Positions 1 through 10,219 of a stretch of DNA of 64,000 bases are shown in pieces (positions within the stretch are counted from its first letter, which is position 1; each line of letters begins with the position of its first letter). Position numbers and translations under genes: made by a program. This stretch comes from Planctomycetota bacterium (GTDB lineage: Bacteria > Planctomycetota > Phycisphaerae > Phycisphaerales > UBA1924). The stretch spans positions 62,001-126,000 of the forward strand of contig CP053450.1 of NCBI GenBank assembly GCA_013285505.1, written 5' to 3'. Below the pieces are notes generated by a model. It had not been told where the DNA came from, did not search any database, and worked only from the letters and a program-made list of their open reading frames with translations.

Positions 1-1783
1 CCTTCATCACGATGATCCGGTCGGCCGAGGTGATCGTGCTGCGGCGGTGGGCGACGATGAGGCACGTGCGCGACGCGGAGAACTCGCCGATCGCCTCGGC
101 GATCTGCGCCTCGCTCTCGCCGTCGACCATGCTCGTCGCCTCGTCGAGGATCAGGATCGCCGGGTCACGCAGGATCGCCCGGGCGATCGCCACCCGCTGG
201 CGCTGCCCGCCGGAGAGGGTCAGGCCCTGCTCACCGACCACCGTGTCGTAGCCCTGCGGCAACCGGGTGATGAAGCCGTGCGCGCGCCTGCCGCGCCGCC
301 CGCTCGATGCCCTCCTGCGTCGCGTCCTTGGTGCCGTAGGCGATGTTGCTGGCGATCGTGCCCTCGAAGATCACGGTCTCCTGCGTGACCACGCCGATCT
401 GGCGGCGGAGGCTCCGCACCTGATAGTCGCGGATGTCGAGCCCGTCGATCATCACGCGGCCGCGCCCGTGCGCCGTCCTCGCCCGCGTCGGGGTCGAACA
501 GCCGCGGGATAAGCCCGAGCAGCGTCGTCTTGCCGCACCCGTTGGGGCCGACGATCGCCACCCGCTCGCCGTGCCCGACCGTGATCGAGAGGTCCCGCAG
601 CGCCCGGCCGCGTCGCATTGGGGTAGGTGAACGTCACGTTGTCCAGCTCGATGCTCTTGGCGTGGCGGGGCAGCTTGGGCAGCTTGGAGCTGTGGCCCGG
701 CTCGGGCTCCATCTCCATGAGCTCTTTGAGGCGCTGGGCCGCGGCACTCGAGGCCTGGACCTCGTTGATCAGCCCCGTCAGCGGCTTGAGCGAGGCCCCG
801 GCCGCGCCGAGCGCGACGAGCGTCGCGATGAAGCTCTCGACCTCGATGTGCCCGTCGAGGATCGCCTTCGACGCGATCAGCGAGAGGATGCCCAGCGCAA
901 AGAGCGCGAGCAGCTCGACCAGCGGGCTCGCCAGCGCGCGCGCCACCCGCACCCGCATCATGTCGTGCATGAACTGCTTGTTGATGCGGTGGAACCGGCC
1001 CGCCTCGTAGCGCTCGGTCGTGTAGACCTTGACCACGCGCAGGCCGCGGAGGACCTCGCCGGTCGAGGCGTAGAGCCCCGCCTGGCTCCGCAGCGCCCCG
1101 CGCGACGCTCTGCGGATCCGCTTGCCGAGACGCCGGATGACGACATAGAGCACCACGATGATCGGCAGCGCGGAGACGACCAGCAGCGGGCTGAGCACCA
1201 GCGCCGCCAGCAGCCCCGCGACCCCCTTGGTCACCTGCGCCACCGTCCGCGACAGCAATGTCGCGAAACCCTGGCCGAGCTGGTGCGAGTCGTTGACGAT
1301 GCGGCTGACCGGGTCGCTCGCGCCCCCGGCGACGACCGTCTTCAGCGGCAGGCGCACGACCTTGTGGAACGCCTCGCGCCGGATGTTCGTGCTCGTGCGG
1401 TAGACCACCGTGAGCGAGAGGTAGGCGTGCATGAAGTTGGCCACCGCGCCGAACACCGTCAGCACACCCAGCACCGAGACGATGGTGACGATCGCCGTGA
1501 ACTGCCCCGGCGGCAACGCCGCGACCCAGGTGGCGGGCAGCCTCGCCCAACCCACAACCGCCGGCAGGCTCTCGTTGTAGTTCGCGGCCAGCTCCGGCAA
1601 TCCGCCGTGGTTGGGCTGCAGGATGCTCCGCAAGACCGGCGCGATCGAGACCAGCCCCACCCCCAGCCCCCCGGCCGAGACGCACGCGAATACCATCGCC
1701 CAGACGATGGTGGCCTTGTATCGCAACATGCGGGAGGCAAAGTGCCAGAACGCGTCCATAAGGTCCACCAGTATTGAGCCCAT
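1..1783 (-). CDS. ABC transporter, fused permease and ATPase (MsbA/LipA-exporter type), 3' end outside window, three frame breaks
   Basis: The N-terminal ~330 residues form an ABC-exporter membrane domain, with segments such as [18 protein letters not shown] and [16 protein letters not shown]. The ATPase part has [13 protein letters not shown], Walker [10 protein letters not shown], a Q-loop [14 protein letters not shown], signature [14 protein letters not shown] and Walker [11 protein letters not shown]. It runs off the left edge just after the H-loop. The ATPase is spread over three frames, with breaks near 610 (GGG for GG), 470 and 285 (GC-dinucleotide run). Restoring one or two bases at each gives an uninterrupted protein, so sequencing error is more likely than a pseudogene. 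Start is ATG 1783 or ATG 1759; neither has a strong ribosome site. A divergent glycosyltransferase suggests export of a glycolipid or polysaccharide precursor; the substrate is inference. Confidence 0.85.
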
Positions 1784-1877
1784 CTCGGCCCGGGTACACC
1801 CGCCCGCCGAATAACCACCGAATGGACCGCCCGAAAGCCCCCGCAGCCGCGATCCCGACGCCCCGCACCCCACACCC

Positions 1878-2939
1878 ATGCCAGTCCCCCGCGCCACGGT
1901 CGTCATCCCCTGCTTCAACCACGGCCGCTTCGTGGGCGAGGCGGTCGCCAGCGCACTGGCCCAGACCGACGCCGACATCCGCGTCACCGTCGTCAACGAC
2001 GGCTCGACCGACGGCACGACGCCGCGGGCGTGCGATGCGCTGCTCGAGACCTTCGACCCCGAGCTTGTGCGGGTGATCCATCAGGACAACACCGGCCTGC
2101 CCGGCGCGCGCAACCGCGGCGCCCGCGATGCCGACACCGACTATCTGGTCTTCCTCGACGCCGACGACACGATCGCGCCGGACTTCGTCAGCAAGCTCGC
2201 GGCGGCCATCGCCGACGCGGGACCCGAGAGCGACCGTGTCAGCCACGCCTACTGCCAGGAGACGCTCACCGACCGCGCTCACGGCACGTGGCGCGTGCCC
2301 GAGTGGGACGCCGAACTCCTGCTCATCACCAACCTTCACCCGGTCACCTGCCTGGTCCGCCGCCACGCCTTCGAGGCCGTCGGCGGCTTTGACGCCACCA
2401 TGACCGACGGGTACGAGGACTGGGAGTTCTGGGTACGGCTCAGCGACCACGGCTACCGGGGCGTCCGCGTCACCGAACCGCTCTTCTTCTGGCGCAGACA
2501 CTCGCAGGAGACGATGATCCACGACGCGGTCACGCGCCACGACCAGCTCTACGCCCAGATCATCGACCGCCACCGCGAGCTGTACGACGCGCGCTTCGAG
2601 GCCATCGCCCGCCGCTGCAACTCGATGCTCCGCGCCTTTGACTGCAACTGGATCGACGAGACCGGGACACCCATCCCGCTGCAGTACCTCCAGAAAAAGA
2701 CCGGCGAGGCACACCACGCCGAGCAGAAAGCCGCGGCCCTCGAGCTCCAACTCGCCGCGGCACGCGAGCGGGCCGAGGCGTCCCGGCGCGTCTGCGAAGC
2801 CCAGCGCGCCGAGTTCGAGAGCATGGCCGGCGTCCGCGCCCACCGCAAGGCCCGCCGCGTCGTGGACACGATGCCGGGTCTGCTCCGCCGCCCGCTTCTG
2901 GCCGGGGTGCGGGGCGTGCGTCGGCTGATCGGCGTCTGA
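1878..2939 (+). CDS. Family 2 glycosyltransferase (GT-A fold)
   Basis: A 353-residue protein. It opens with ATVVIPCFNHGRFVGEAVAS, then VVNDGSTDGT (nucleotide-sugar binding), the metal-binding DXD-type motif FLDADD near residue 90, and EDWEFWVRL near residue 180, which holds the usual catalytic acid region. These are the landmarks of GT2 enzymes that transfer a sugar from a nucleotide donor to glycans or lipids. The last ~80 residues are a charged, probably helical tail (EQKAAALELQLAAARERAEA) and a basic C-terminus that could sit on the membrane. It is divergent from the ABC exporter on the other strand, 94 bp away, which suggests a shared glycan pathway. Donor and acceptor cannot be told from sequence. 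Confidence 0.9.
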   Translation: MPVPRATVVIPCFNHGRFVGEAVASALAQTDADIRVTVVNDGSTDGTTPRACDALLETFDPELVRVIHQDNTGLPGARNRGARDADTDYLVFLDADDTIAPDFVSKLAAAIADAGPESDRVSHAYCQETLTDRAHGTWRVPEWDAELLLITNLHPVTCLVRRHAFEAVGGFDATMTDGYEDWEFWVRLSDHGYRGVRVTEPLFFWRRHSQETMIHDAVTRHDQLYAQIIDRHRELYDARFEAIARRCNSMLRAFDCNWIDETGTPIPLQYLQKKTGEAHHAEQKAAALELQLAAARERAEASRRVCEAQRAEFESMAGVRAHRKARRVVDTMPGLLRRPLLAGVRGVRRLIGV

Positions 2940-3022
2940 GCGATCACACCGTGACCCAAAGCACGCGGCGGCTCCTCGCTCGCGGCACTCCGCCGCCGCG
3001 GAGCCGCCGGCCGCAAAGAGAA

Positions 3023-3053
3023 AGAGCCCGCGGGATCAAATCCCGCGGGCTCT
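3023..3053. terminator. Bidirectional hairpin terminator
   Basis: A perfect 13-bp stem (AGAGCCCGCGGGA with its complement) around a 5-nt loop lies between two convergent genes. On the minus strand it is followed by TTTCTCTTT, so it best fits an intrinsic terminator for the metalloprotease gene. It may also stop transcripts from the glycosyltransferase side. Confidence 0.75.
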
Positions 3054-3079
3054 GGAGTCTCAGGGAATGTCGGCCGCCC

Positions 3080-5808
3080 TTAGCGGTTGACCACGTACGC
3101 CGCGTCGAGCGTCTTGTCGATCCGCCTGACGATGCTGGCCAGGTGCGCCGCGGTGTACTGATCGCCCGAGCTGTTGGCCTTGGCGGTGTCGCGGATGTTC
3201 TCGAGCTCGAGAACCGCGAGGTTGCTGATGGTGCGCATCGCCGGGCTGGTCGAGCGGTCCATCAGGGCCAGGGTGATCAGGCGGTCGGTGTGCTCGCGCT
3301 GGAGGTTCCGGTCGAAGCTGGAGATCGCGCCCTTGTCGGCACCCTTCCAGATCGACTCGCTGACGGTGTTGACCAGCTCGGCGAGGGTGAAGGCGTCCTT
3401 CTGCCCCGCGGTGCGGTACTCGTTGTCGTAGACCCGGCGCAGGGTGCCCGGGTTCATCACGAAGGTCATCGCGGTCGCCTGCACGCCGCCGATCATGTCG
3501 TGGACGGTGAAGCTGGGGTCGGCCATCATCTCGCTGGTGCCCGCGCTGTCCCACCAGTACTCCTTGCCGAAGTGGCGAACCAGATCGGGCGAAAGCCCGA
3601 AGGCGTCCTCGTCGAAGCTGTTGTCGATGATGAGATTCAGGGCGCGGCGCTGCTGGTCGGCGGGCACGTCCTCGATGGCGGAGCGTCCGCCCTCGCTCTT
3701 GAAGTCGTTGTTGCTGAACGTGCCGCCGATCCATCGCGACGCGATCGAGAGGCACTGCACCTGCGTGCCCAGCATGTTCTGGTAGCGCCGGCGGACCAGG
3801 GCCCACGACTCGCCGTCGTCGACGATGTCGCTGACCAGCTTGCTCCGCAGGTCGTTGACCAGCCCGAGACGCGACTCGCAGAAGTTGAGGTTGTTGGCCC
3901 CGTTGTCCCACGTCATGTTGCGCGGGTCGGAGCCGGAGTTCATCTCCATCTGGCTCAGGTAGATCAGATCCGGCTCGCTGGAACGCTTCAGCAGCGTCTC
4001 GAGCTCGCTCTCGGGCCCGTAGCCGTAGGCGATCGCCCAGCGGTCGTAGGGGCCGACCGTCGGGGTCGCGTAGGGGCCCTGCTCTGCGCCGAGCTCGTAG
4101 TTGATGTTGGCCGCGATGTAGTCCATGACCGAGCCGCTGGTCGCCTCGTCGCCCCACTCCCCGGAGTGGACATCCGAGAGCTTGCGGATCGTGGACGCCG
4201 CCATGTTGTGCTGCAGGCCCAGGCAGTGCCCGACCTCGTGGCACGAGATGTACCGGATCATCGGCCCGATGTACTCCTCGGGGATGCCGTCGAGCAGATC
4301 CGTGTTCTCGTCCACACCCAGCACCGAGCCGGCCAGCGCCGCGTCGAAGAGCGACAGGTCGGCCGCGAGCATGTTGCCGATGCGGCACGCGTGATTGGTG
4401 TGGTCGTGCGTGTTGGGCGCGAAGGGGTGGCCCTCCTCGCCGAAGGCGTCGGGCGCCGTGCTCGTCCACCGAGAGGGCCAGCGCACGCTGCTTGCGCTCA
4501 CGCTCGCCCGGGCGCGGCCAGGCGGACGCGCGGGTCCCACTCCGGATGCTCGGCAAAGAACGCCATCGTCTCGGGCGTGAACGCCGTCTCGGTGATGTCG
4601 TCGCTGAGCCCTTCGAGCATGTTGCGGACGGCCCGCGTCAGGCCCTGGTGCCAGACGACATCGGCGTCAAGAATCTCGCCGGTCTCGGGGTTCGTGCGGC
4701 TCGGGCCGATCGCGTAGCCCTGGTCGCTCGAGTTCCACCGGAAGAAGTTGTAGCGGGCGTCCTCGGGGTCCTTGTCCATGTGCGCGCCCGTCGCGGCGTC
4801 CTGCTGATACACCACCACCGCGCCGTCGATCCCGATCTCGCGGAACGCCTCGTTCCACAGCTCGATGCCCTCGCGGACATAGCGGCGGAACTGCACCGGC
4901 GTCGTGTTCTCGATGTACCACACGATCGGCTGCTTGGGCGGGCTCATCTTGAGCTTGGGGTCCGCCTTCTCAACGTACCAGCGGTTGATGAACCGCTCGG
5001 TGATGTCCTCGTTGGCGGGCTTGGCAAAGTCGCTGTAGTTGTTGTAGAAGTAGCCGACGCGCGGGTCGGCCTTGCGGGGCTTGTAGCCCGGCGTGCCCGA
5101 AAGCTCGCCGATCGCGTAGCTCAGGCGGACCAGCCGGCCGTTGCCGGAGGGCATCTCGTACTCGACGACGAAGTTCTCCGGGAAGCTCTTGGCCTTGGTG
5201 AGCTCGGCGAGCGAGGGGTTCACGCCCCGAACGCTCGGGCCGTACCCGCCGAACGCGCTGAAGCTGAAGAACTTGCCCGCCTGCCGCGTGGCGATCGCGC
5301 CGAAGTCGATCACCGGACGCCCGCCGGGCGCCTCGCTGATGATCGGCACCGTCAGCAGCACGGTGTCGGTGTAGAGCTGCTTGATCGAGTCCTGCGCCTG
5401 CTTGTCGCCGCTGGTGCGCACATCCAGGTTGGGCATGATCAGCGCGAGCTGCTTGTCGTAGCGCTTCCACTTGGCGTAGTAGGTCGGGCCCATCACGCCG
5501 GCCTGCGGGTCGCCACCGGAGACCGTGCAGGCGATCATGAGCATCTGCTTCTCGTAGTTGCCGGGCAGCACGGCGAGCAATTTGCCGGTCTTGTCGTCCT
5601 TGTAGAGGTCGTACAGGCCCGACGAGCCGTCCATGGTCGAGGTGACCTTGTCCAGGCCCTCCACGGTCTTGTCAAACGGCGGGAAATCAGGCCCGGCCGG
5701 AGCCGGCGCCGGGGCGGGCAGGCCCGTCATGCCGAGGCCCGCGGGGATGCCCACGCACGCGAGAAGGGAAAGAGCGAGAACGGTTCCGGAATGGTGGGTG
5801 CGATGCAT
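3080..5808 (-). CDS. Secreted zinc-dependent metalloprotease (DUF5117/DUF4953 family), two frame breaks
   Basis: About 909 residues once repaired. It starts at ATG 5808 with AGGAG eight bases upstream and an N-terminal signal peptide (HSGTVLALSLLACVGIPAG). The C-terminal half carries HEVGHCLGLQHN, the extended HExxHxxGxxH zinc site of metzincin-like peptidases, near 4210-4240. The N-terminal half (KTVEGLDKVTSTMDGSSGLY, SYAIGELSGTPGYKP) matches the conserved front region of this family. Two breaks lie close together near 4505 (CCC for CC) and 4465 (CCC for CC). Removing one base at each gives LAAPGERERKQ, then SVDEHGADAFGEEGHPF. Likely exported to the periplasm or surface; substrate unknown. 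A hairpin terminator follows. Confidence 0.88.
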
Positions 5809-5995
5809 CGGCTGACTCCTGGTGTATACCACTGTGTGTTGCAGCCGCGTTCGGACGGGCCGCAACCCTCGGTTGTGTCTGGACTGAATGCAGATCGGGG
5901 TCCGAGCTCTGGGCAGCATACAGCAGGACCGCGACAGCCCGATGCGATCACCGATGCGCAACGGGCAGATTCCTGTCAGACGCGCGAGCCGGCGC

Positions 5996-7288
5996 TCAGT
6001 GCTCGGTCCAGTCGAACATTTTCGAGCCGACCACAAACCCGGCAATTCCCACGGTCATCAGCACGAGACAGGGCAGGAGCATGTCGGCCGGCCCGAAGTC
6101 CCGCCAGATCGCCCCCTCCATCGCCAGAATCGACCACTTCACCGGGCTCAGGTGGCTCAGCGTGATCATCCACCCCTTCATGAACGCCAGCGGCATCATC
6201 CCGCCGCCCAGCATCGCCATCACGATCATCGCCGCCCAGCCGATGCCCCCCGCAGCCGCTTCGGTCCTGCCCAGCGTCGACAGCAGCATCATGATCCCCA
6301 CGAAACACACCGCCACGCTCAGGACCGCCACCAGCAGTAGCGGCACCGAACTGGGCGTCACGCCGAAAACCGCCGTCAGAAGCACCAGCAGCACCGTGGA
6401 CACCCCGACCGTCGTCAGGAAACACGCCAGCCCCTTGCCCAGCAACACCCGACTCCGGCCCATCGGCGCCGTCCGCAGGCGGGTCAGCGTCCCCCGGTTG
6501 CGCTCGGTCACCAGCGAAATCCCAAACCCGGCCGCGCACCCCATGATGCCCCAGATAATCCCCTGGGGGAAAGCGATCGCGTAGGGACTCGGTCCCTCGT
6601 CGCCCACGAGTTCCACCGACTGGATCGACACAGGATTGAACGCCGGACCGCCATCGCCCTCCGAGTCGGCTGCGTCATCGCCGCCGAACACGCCCGCCTC
6701 GGGCGCCTGGACCAGAAACGTGTCGAGGCTGTTGAGAAAGGTCTTGAAGATCAGCTTCTGCGCGGGGTTGAGGTCGCTGTCGTCGATCGAGGCAATCGAG
6801 TCCTGGGCCATATCGCGGGCGATGTCGGGGTCGAGAAACAAATCCTGCAGCCGCTCGTAGGCCTTGGCGGTCACCAGCCCCTGAATCAGCCCGGCCTCCG
6901 CGGCCTTGGAAGGGTCCACGCCGAGGACCAACTCCATCGGCTCGCCCTGAAAGATGGACGCATCGCCGAACCCCTCGGGGATCACGACGAACGCCGTCTG
7001 GCCGCCCTTGCGGACGATCTCCTGCGCCGCGGCCCGGTCCTCCATCGGCGTGACGATGAACTGGCTCTCGGCCTCGAGCGAAGCCGCGAACGACGCGGAG
7101 GCCTCGGACCGGTCCTCGTCGATGACGATGATCTTCGTCCCGCTCCCTCCCCCGCCGCTCATGCTGGCGAAGATCGTGCCGAAAAAGACCGCGTAGAGGA
7201 TCGGGAAGAAGAACGTGAAGAACAGCCCACCCTTGTCGCGGACGAGCAGCCGGAGGTCCTTGGTGGCCAGCGCCCAGATCTCTCGCAT
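5996..7288 (-). CDS. ABC-2 type transporter permease
   Basis: 430 residues from ATG 7288, with GAGGAG upstream. One membrane helix follows the N-terminus (GLFFTFFFPILYAVFFGTIF), then a ~190-residue extracytoplasmic domain (KIIVIDEDRSEAS onward). Five further helices come at the C-terminus, including the ABC-2 motif region GIIWGIMGCAAGFGISLVTE followed by ERNRGTLTRLRTAPM. This is the layout of YhgE/YadH-like ABC-2 permeases. It lies 88 bp downstream of its ATPase on the same strand, so the two form an exporter operon. The cargo is unknown. Confidence 0.9.
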   Translation of the reverse strand: MREIWALATKDLRLLVRDKGGLFFTFFFPILYAVFFGTIFASMSGGGGSGTKIIVIDEDRSEASASFAASLEAESQFIVTPMEDRAAAQEIVRKGGQTAFVVIPEGFGDASIFQGEPMELVLGVDPSKAAEAGLIQGLVTAKAYERLQDLFLDPDIARDMAQDSIASIDDSDLNPAQKLIFKTFLNSLDTFLVQAPEAGVFGGDDAADSEGDGGPAFNPVSIQSVELVGDEGPSPYAIAFPQGIIWGIMGCAAGFGISLVTERNRGTLTRLRTAPMGRSRVLLGKGLACFLTTVGVSTVLLVLLTAVFGVTPSSVPLLLVAVLSVAVCFVGIMMLLSTLGRTEAAAGGIGWAAMIVMAMLGGGMMPLAFMKGWMITLSHLSPVKWSILAMEGAIWRDFGPADMLLPCLVLMTVGIAGFVVGSKMFDWTEH

Positions 7289-7309
7289 CGACTCTCCTCG
7301 CAGTTCTAC

Positions 7310-7369
7310 GAGCCCCGAGCGCAAGCTCGGGAGTGTCGCTGTTCCCGCCCAAGCGCGCGCTCGGGGCTC
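7310..7369. repeat. Inverted repeat / REP-like hairpin between ATPase and permease genes
   Basis: GAGCCCCGAGCGC at 7310-7322 is repeated in inverted orientation at 7357-7369. The left arm also folds on itself as CCCGAGC-GCAA-GCTCGGG, a stable GNRA-loop hairpin. It sits in the gap inside an operon and could stabilise or attenuate the mRNA, or be a copy of a dispersed palindromic repeat. Role inferred. Confidence 0.6.
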
Positions 7370-7376
7370 GTCCCGC

Positions 7377-8220
7377 TCAGTCCCTGAGGCTCCGGCCGGT
7401 GAGATTCAGAAAGACTGTCTCCAGATCGGGCCGATCGACCCGCACGCCCGTCGTGCTCTCGCTCGCGAGCCGCCCGCTGCAGGACCGCCAGCGGCTCGGC
7501 GGTCTGGACGCGTTCCTCGCCCTCGGCCCGCTCGATCCGCACGACACTCTCGCCGCCGTGCTCGCAGATGAGGCCGTCCACAGAGTCGAGAGCCAGCAGA
7601 TTCCCCTTGTCGATCACGCCCACGCGGGAGCAGAGCTTCTGGGCCTCCTCCATGTAGTGCGTGGTGTAGACGATCGTGCGGCCCTGGTCCTGCAGCTCGC
7701 GGACGATCTCGAAGATCGCGTGCCGGCTCTGCGGGTCCACGCCGGCGGTGGGCTCATCGAGCAGGACCACCCTCGGGTCGTGAACGAGCGCGCAGGCGAG
7801 GTTGACCCGCCGCTTCATGCCGCCGGAGAAGCCCTTGACACGATCGCGCGCGCGGTCGGTCAGGCCGACCAGTTCGAGCAGCTCGTCGGCGCGTCTGGTC
7901 CGTGTGGCGCCGTCGAGGCCGTAGATCGAGCCGAAGAACACGAGGTTCTCCCGCGCGGTCATCTCGTCGTAGATCGCCAGCGACTGGGGGGCGACGCCGA
8001 GCGACGCCCGCACCGCAGCATCCACCGGGTCGCCGCCGTCGATCCGGACGGTGCCCGAGTCGGGCGACAGCAGGCCGACCGTCATGGCGATGGTGGTGCT
8101 CTTGCCCGCCCCGTTGGGCCCCAGCAGGCCGAAGACCTCCCCCGGCTCGATCGCCAGCGAGAGACCGTCCACGGCGGTGATGCTTCCGAACCGCTTGCTG
8201 ATGGTGTCGAGCGTGATCAC
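7377..8220 (-). CDS. ABC transporter ATP-binding protein (ABC-2 exporter), one frame break
   Basis: About 280 residues. GTG 8220 is chosen because GGGAGGGG precedes it; a TTG at 8241 is also open. It has Walker A GPNGAGKST, Q-loop APQSLAIYDEMT, signature FSGGMKRRVNLACAL, Walker B VVLLDEPTAGVD and H-loop VYTTHYMEEA, the DrrA/CcmA type that drives ABC-2 permeases. Near 7480 a GGG run breaks the frame. Removing one G restores the usual family tail RRLASESTTGVRV-RPDLETVFLNLTGRSLRD, ending at 7377. It pairs with the permease downstream. Confidence 0.92.
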
Positions 8221-8498
8221 AGGGCGACCCCTCCCGGCCAATCCCAGCCACGGCTGGCCAGGAGGGTTTTCGGTCTCCGGCCCCGGATCTTGCAGGCTTG
8301 GTAGCCCGGACGGGCCTTCTCGCGATCGGCCCCGCAGGCGGCCAGGACACCGGCGGCACCGGACGACGGCCGCTTATGGCTGCTGCGGTCAAGCTCTGAC
8401 CAGATTCACGGGCCACCCGTGCACCGGGCCCGGCCGCCTGCGGGAACGACAGCGAGAAACAAGGATACGCCGCCCCACCCCGTCCGTACACTCTTTGT

Positions 8499-9845
8499 AT
8501 GGAAGCCCCGCAAGGCCACCCCGGACACCACGTGAACCTGCCCACGACCGGGCCCGGCCGGGCGTCAAAGGCCAACCCGGAGGCCAAGTCCCGCTCGACC
8601 GTGCTGACCGCGGTCCGGATGTTCTTCCTGATCCTGGCCCTCTCGGTCCCGCTCCTGATCGCGATCCGGTTCCGCACCGGCGAGGCCGCGGCCAACCGGG
8701 GCGAGGCGATGTTCCTCGAGAACTGGTGGTGGATTCCTCTGGCCATCGGCGTGGCCTTTGCCGCGGCGTTTCTGGCGATCGACGTCCTGATCCCCCGCAA
8801 GAAGATCTCGACGCTGGCGGGAATTCTGCTGGGGCTGATCGGCGGCCTGCTGGCGACCGTCGCCCTGAGCTTTATCGTCGATCTCATCGCCGAGTCGTGG
8901 GACCTGAACACCTACATCCCGACGCTGATCTTCTCGGTCAAGATCCTGATCGGGATCTCGCTCTGCTACTTGGGCATCTCGACCGTCCTGCAGACCCAGG
9001 ACGACTTCCGGCTGGTGATCCCCTATGTGGAGTTCGCCAAGCAGATGCGGGGCGTGCGTCCGCTGGTGCTGGACAGCTCGGCCCTCATCGACTCCCGCAT
9101 CGTCGAGGTCGCCGAGACCGGGATCAGCCAGGCCCCGATCATCATCCCCCAGTTCATCGTCGAGGAGCTCCAGCGCCTCGCCGACTCGGCCGACCGGCTC
9201 AAGCGCGCGCGCGGAAGGCGCGGGCTCGAGGTGGTCACCCGCCTGCAACGGTCGGCACTGCTCGATGTCTCCATCGACGAGAGCCCGATGCCGAGCAAGG
9301 CCGTAGACCACATGCTCGTGGACTTCGCCAGGCAGCTCCCGGGGATCATCGTCACGACCGATGTCGGGCTGGCCCAGGTCGCGGCCATCCACAGCGTGGT
9401 GACGCTCAACCTCAACGACCTCGGCAACGCCCTCCGCCCCAACGTGGTGCCGGGCGAGGTGCTGCGGGTGCAGCTCATCCGCAGGGGCGAGCAGAAGACC
9501 CAGGCGGTCGGCTACATGCCCGACGGCACGATGGTGGTCGCCGAGGACGGGAGTGAGCGCATCGGCGACAGCGTCGAGGTGACTGTCACCAGCATGCTGC
9601 AGACCTCGGCGGGTCGGATGATCTTCGGGCGCATCGGGCCCGAGCCGGTGCGCGGCGACCAGCCCGCCCCCGTCCCGGTCGAGCCGCCGCAGGGTCTCCC
9701 CGCGGCCCCCGATTCGCCGCAGGACGGCGACGCGGATGCTCCGCCCGATCCTGCTTCTTCTGCCGCACAGTCCGAGCCGCCGCGCGGCCCGTTCCCCCCC
9801 AAGCCGCCCTCGCGCTCGAACCGCGCGCGCAACCCGAGGCGGTGA
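8499..9845 (+). CDS. Membrane-anchored PIN/TRAM-domain protein (YacL-like)
   Basis: 448 residues. Roughly residues 30-165 hold four membrane helices (VRMFFLILALSVPLLIAI; AGILLGLIGGLLATVALSFIV). A PIN nuclease-type domain follows: PLVLDSSALIDSRI, FIVEELQRLADS, then the late acidic site IIVTTDVGLAQVA. A TRAM-like beta-barrel (GEVLRVQLIRRGEQKTQAVGY to GRMIFGRI) and a Pro/Ala-rich disordered tail end the protein. This is the YacL/PilT-N family layout, proposed to act on RNA at the membrane. The ATG lies six bases after a TACACT box and has no ribosome site, so a leaderless mRNA is possible. Confidence 0.88.
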   Translation: MEAPQGHPGHHVNLPTTGPGRASKANPEAKSRSTVLTAVRMFFLILALSVPLLIAIRFRTGEAAANRGEAMFLENWWWIPLAIGVAFAAAFLAIDVLIPRKKISTLAGILLGLIGGLLATVALSFIVDLIAESWDLNTYIPTLIFSVKILIGISLCYLGISTVLQTQDDFRLVIPYVEFAKQMRGVRPLVLDSSALIDSRIVEVAETGISQAPIIIPQFIVEELQRLADSADRLKRARGRRGLEVVTRLQRSALLDVSIDESPMPSKAVDHMLVDFARQLPGIIVTTDVGLAQVAAIHSVVTLNLNDLGNALRPNVVPGEVLRVQLIRRGEQKTQAVGYMPDGTMVVAEDGSERIGDSVEVTVTSMLQTSAGRMIFGRIGPEPVRGDQPAPVPVEPPQGLPAAPDSPQDGDADAPPDPASSAAQSEPPRGPFPPKPPSRSNRARNPRR

Positions 9846-9848
9846 GCG

Positions 9849-10154
9849 ATGCCGCAGTTTCTGGTCCTCTATTCACCGCCCCGCCCGACATTCGCGACCG
9901 ACGCGACCGAGGCCGAGCAGGACACGATCGCGGCCCACTTTGGGTATCTGGAGCGGGCGCGCGACGCGGGGACGCTGATCCTGGCCGGCCGCACGCTCGA
10001 CGAGCCGCCCCTGGGCATCGGGATTTTCGAGGCCCCGTCCGAGAACGCGGCTCGGGCATTCGTGGAGGCGGATCCGGCGGTACGGAACCGGCTGTTCACC
10101 GCCGACGTCAGACCCTGCTGCGTGGCGCTTCGTGGGCGGGGGTCGGTCGGCTAG
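9849..10154 (+). CDS. YciI-like (YCII-domain) protein
   Basis: 101 residues, starting three bases after the preceding stop, so co-transcribed and probably translationally coupled. It fits the YCII-related fold: MPQFLVLYSPPRP at the start, HFGYLERARDAGTLILAGRT in the middle and GIGIFEAPSENAARAFVEADPA toward the end, with a conserved His near residue 30. Members are small dimeric alpha/beta-barrel proteins, some with lyase or hydrolase activity, most with no known role. No link to the PIN protein is known. Confidence 0.8.
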   Translation: MPQFLVLYSPPRPTFATDATEAEQDTIAAHFGYLERARDAGTLILAGRTLDEPPLGIGIFEAPSENAARAFVEADPAVRNRLFTADVRPCCVALRGRGSVG

Positions 10155-10219
10155 GATGACCCCGGGGACACTCGCGGCAGCCGCGACCGGCGGCGGTGCC
10201 GGTACGGAAGGAATGCACG

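Noticed and set aside
231..2843. 870-residue minus-strand ORF
   Set aside because: Most of it is an Arg/Gly/Ala-rich shadow of the glycosyltransferase and ABC exporter genes; only its last ~75 residues belong to the exporter, through a frame break.
3080..4540. Metalloprotease as two separate genes
   Set aside because: Two single-base repairs near 4465 and 4505 join them into one protein of normal family length; the downstream half has no start signal.
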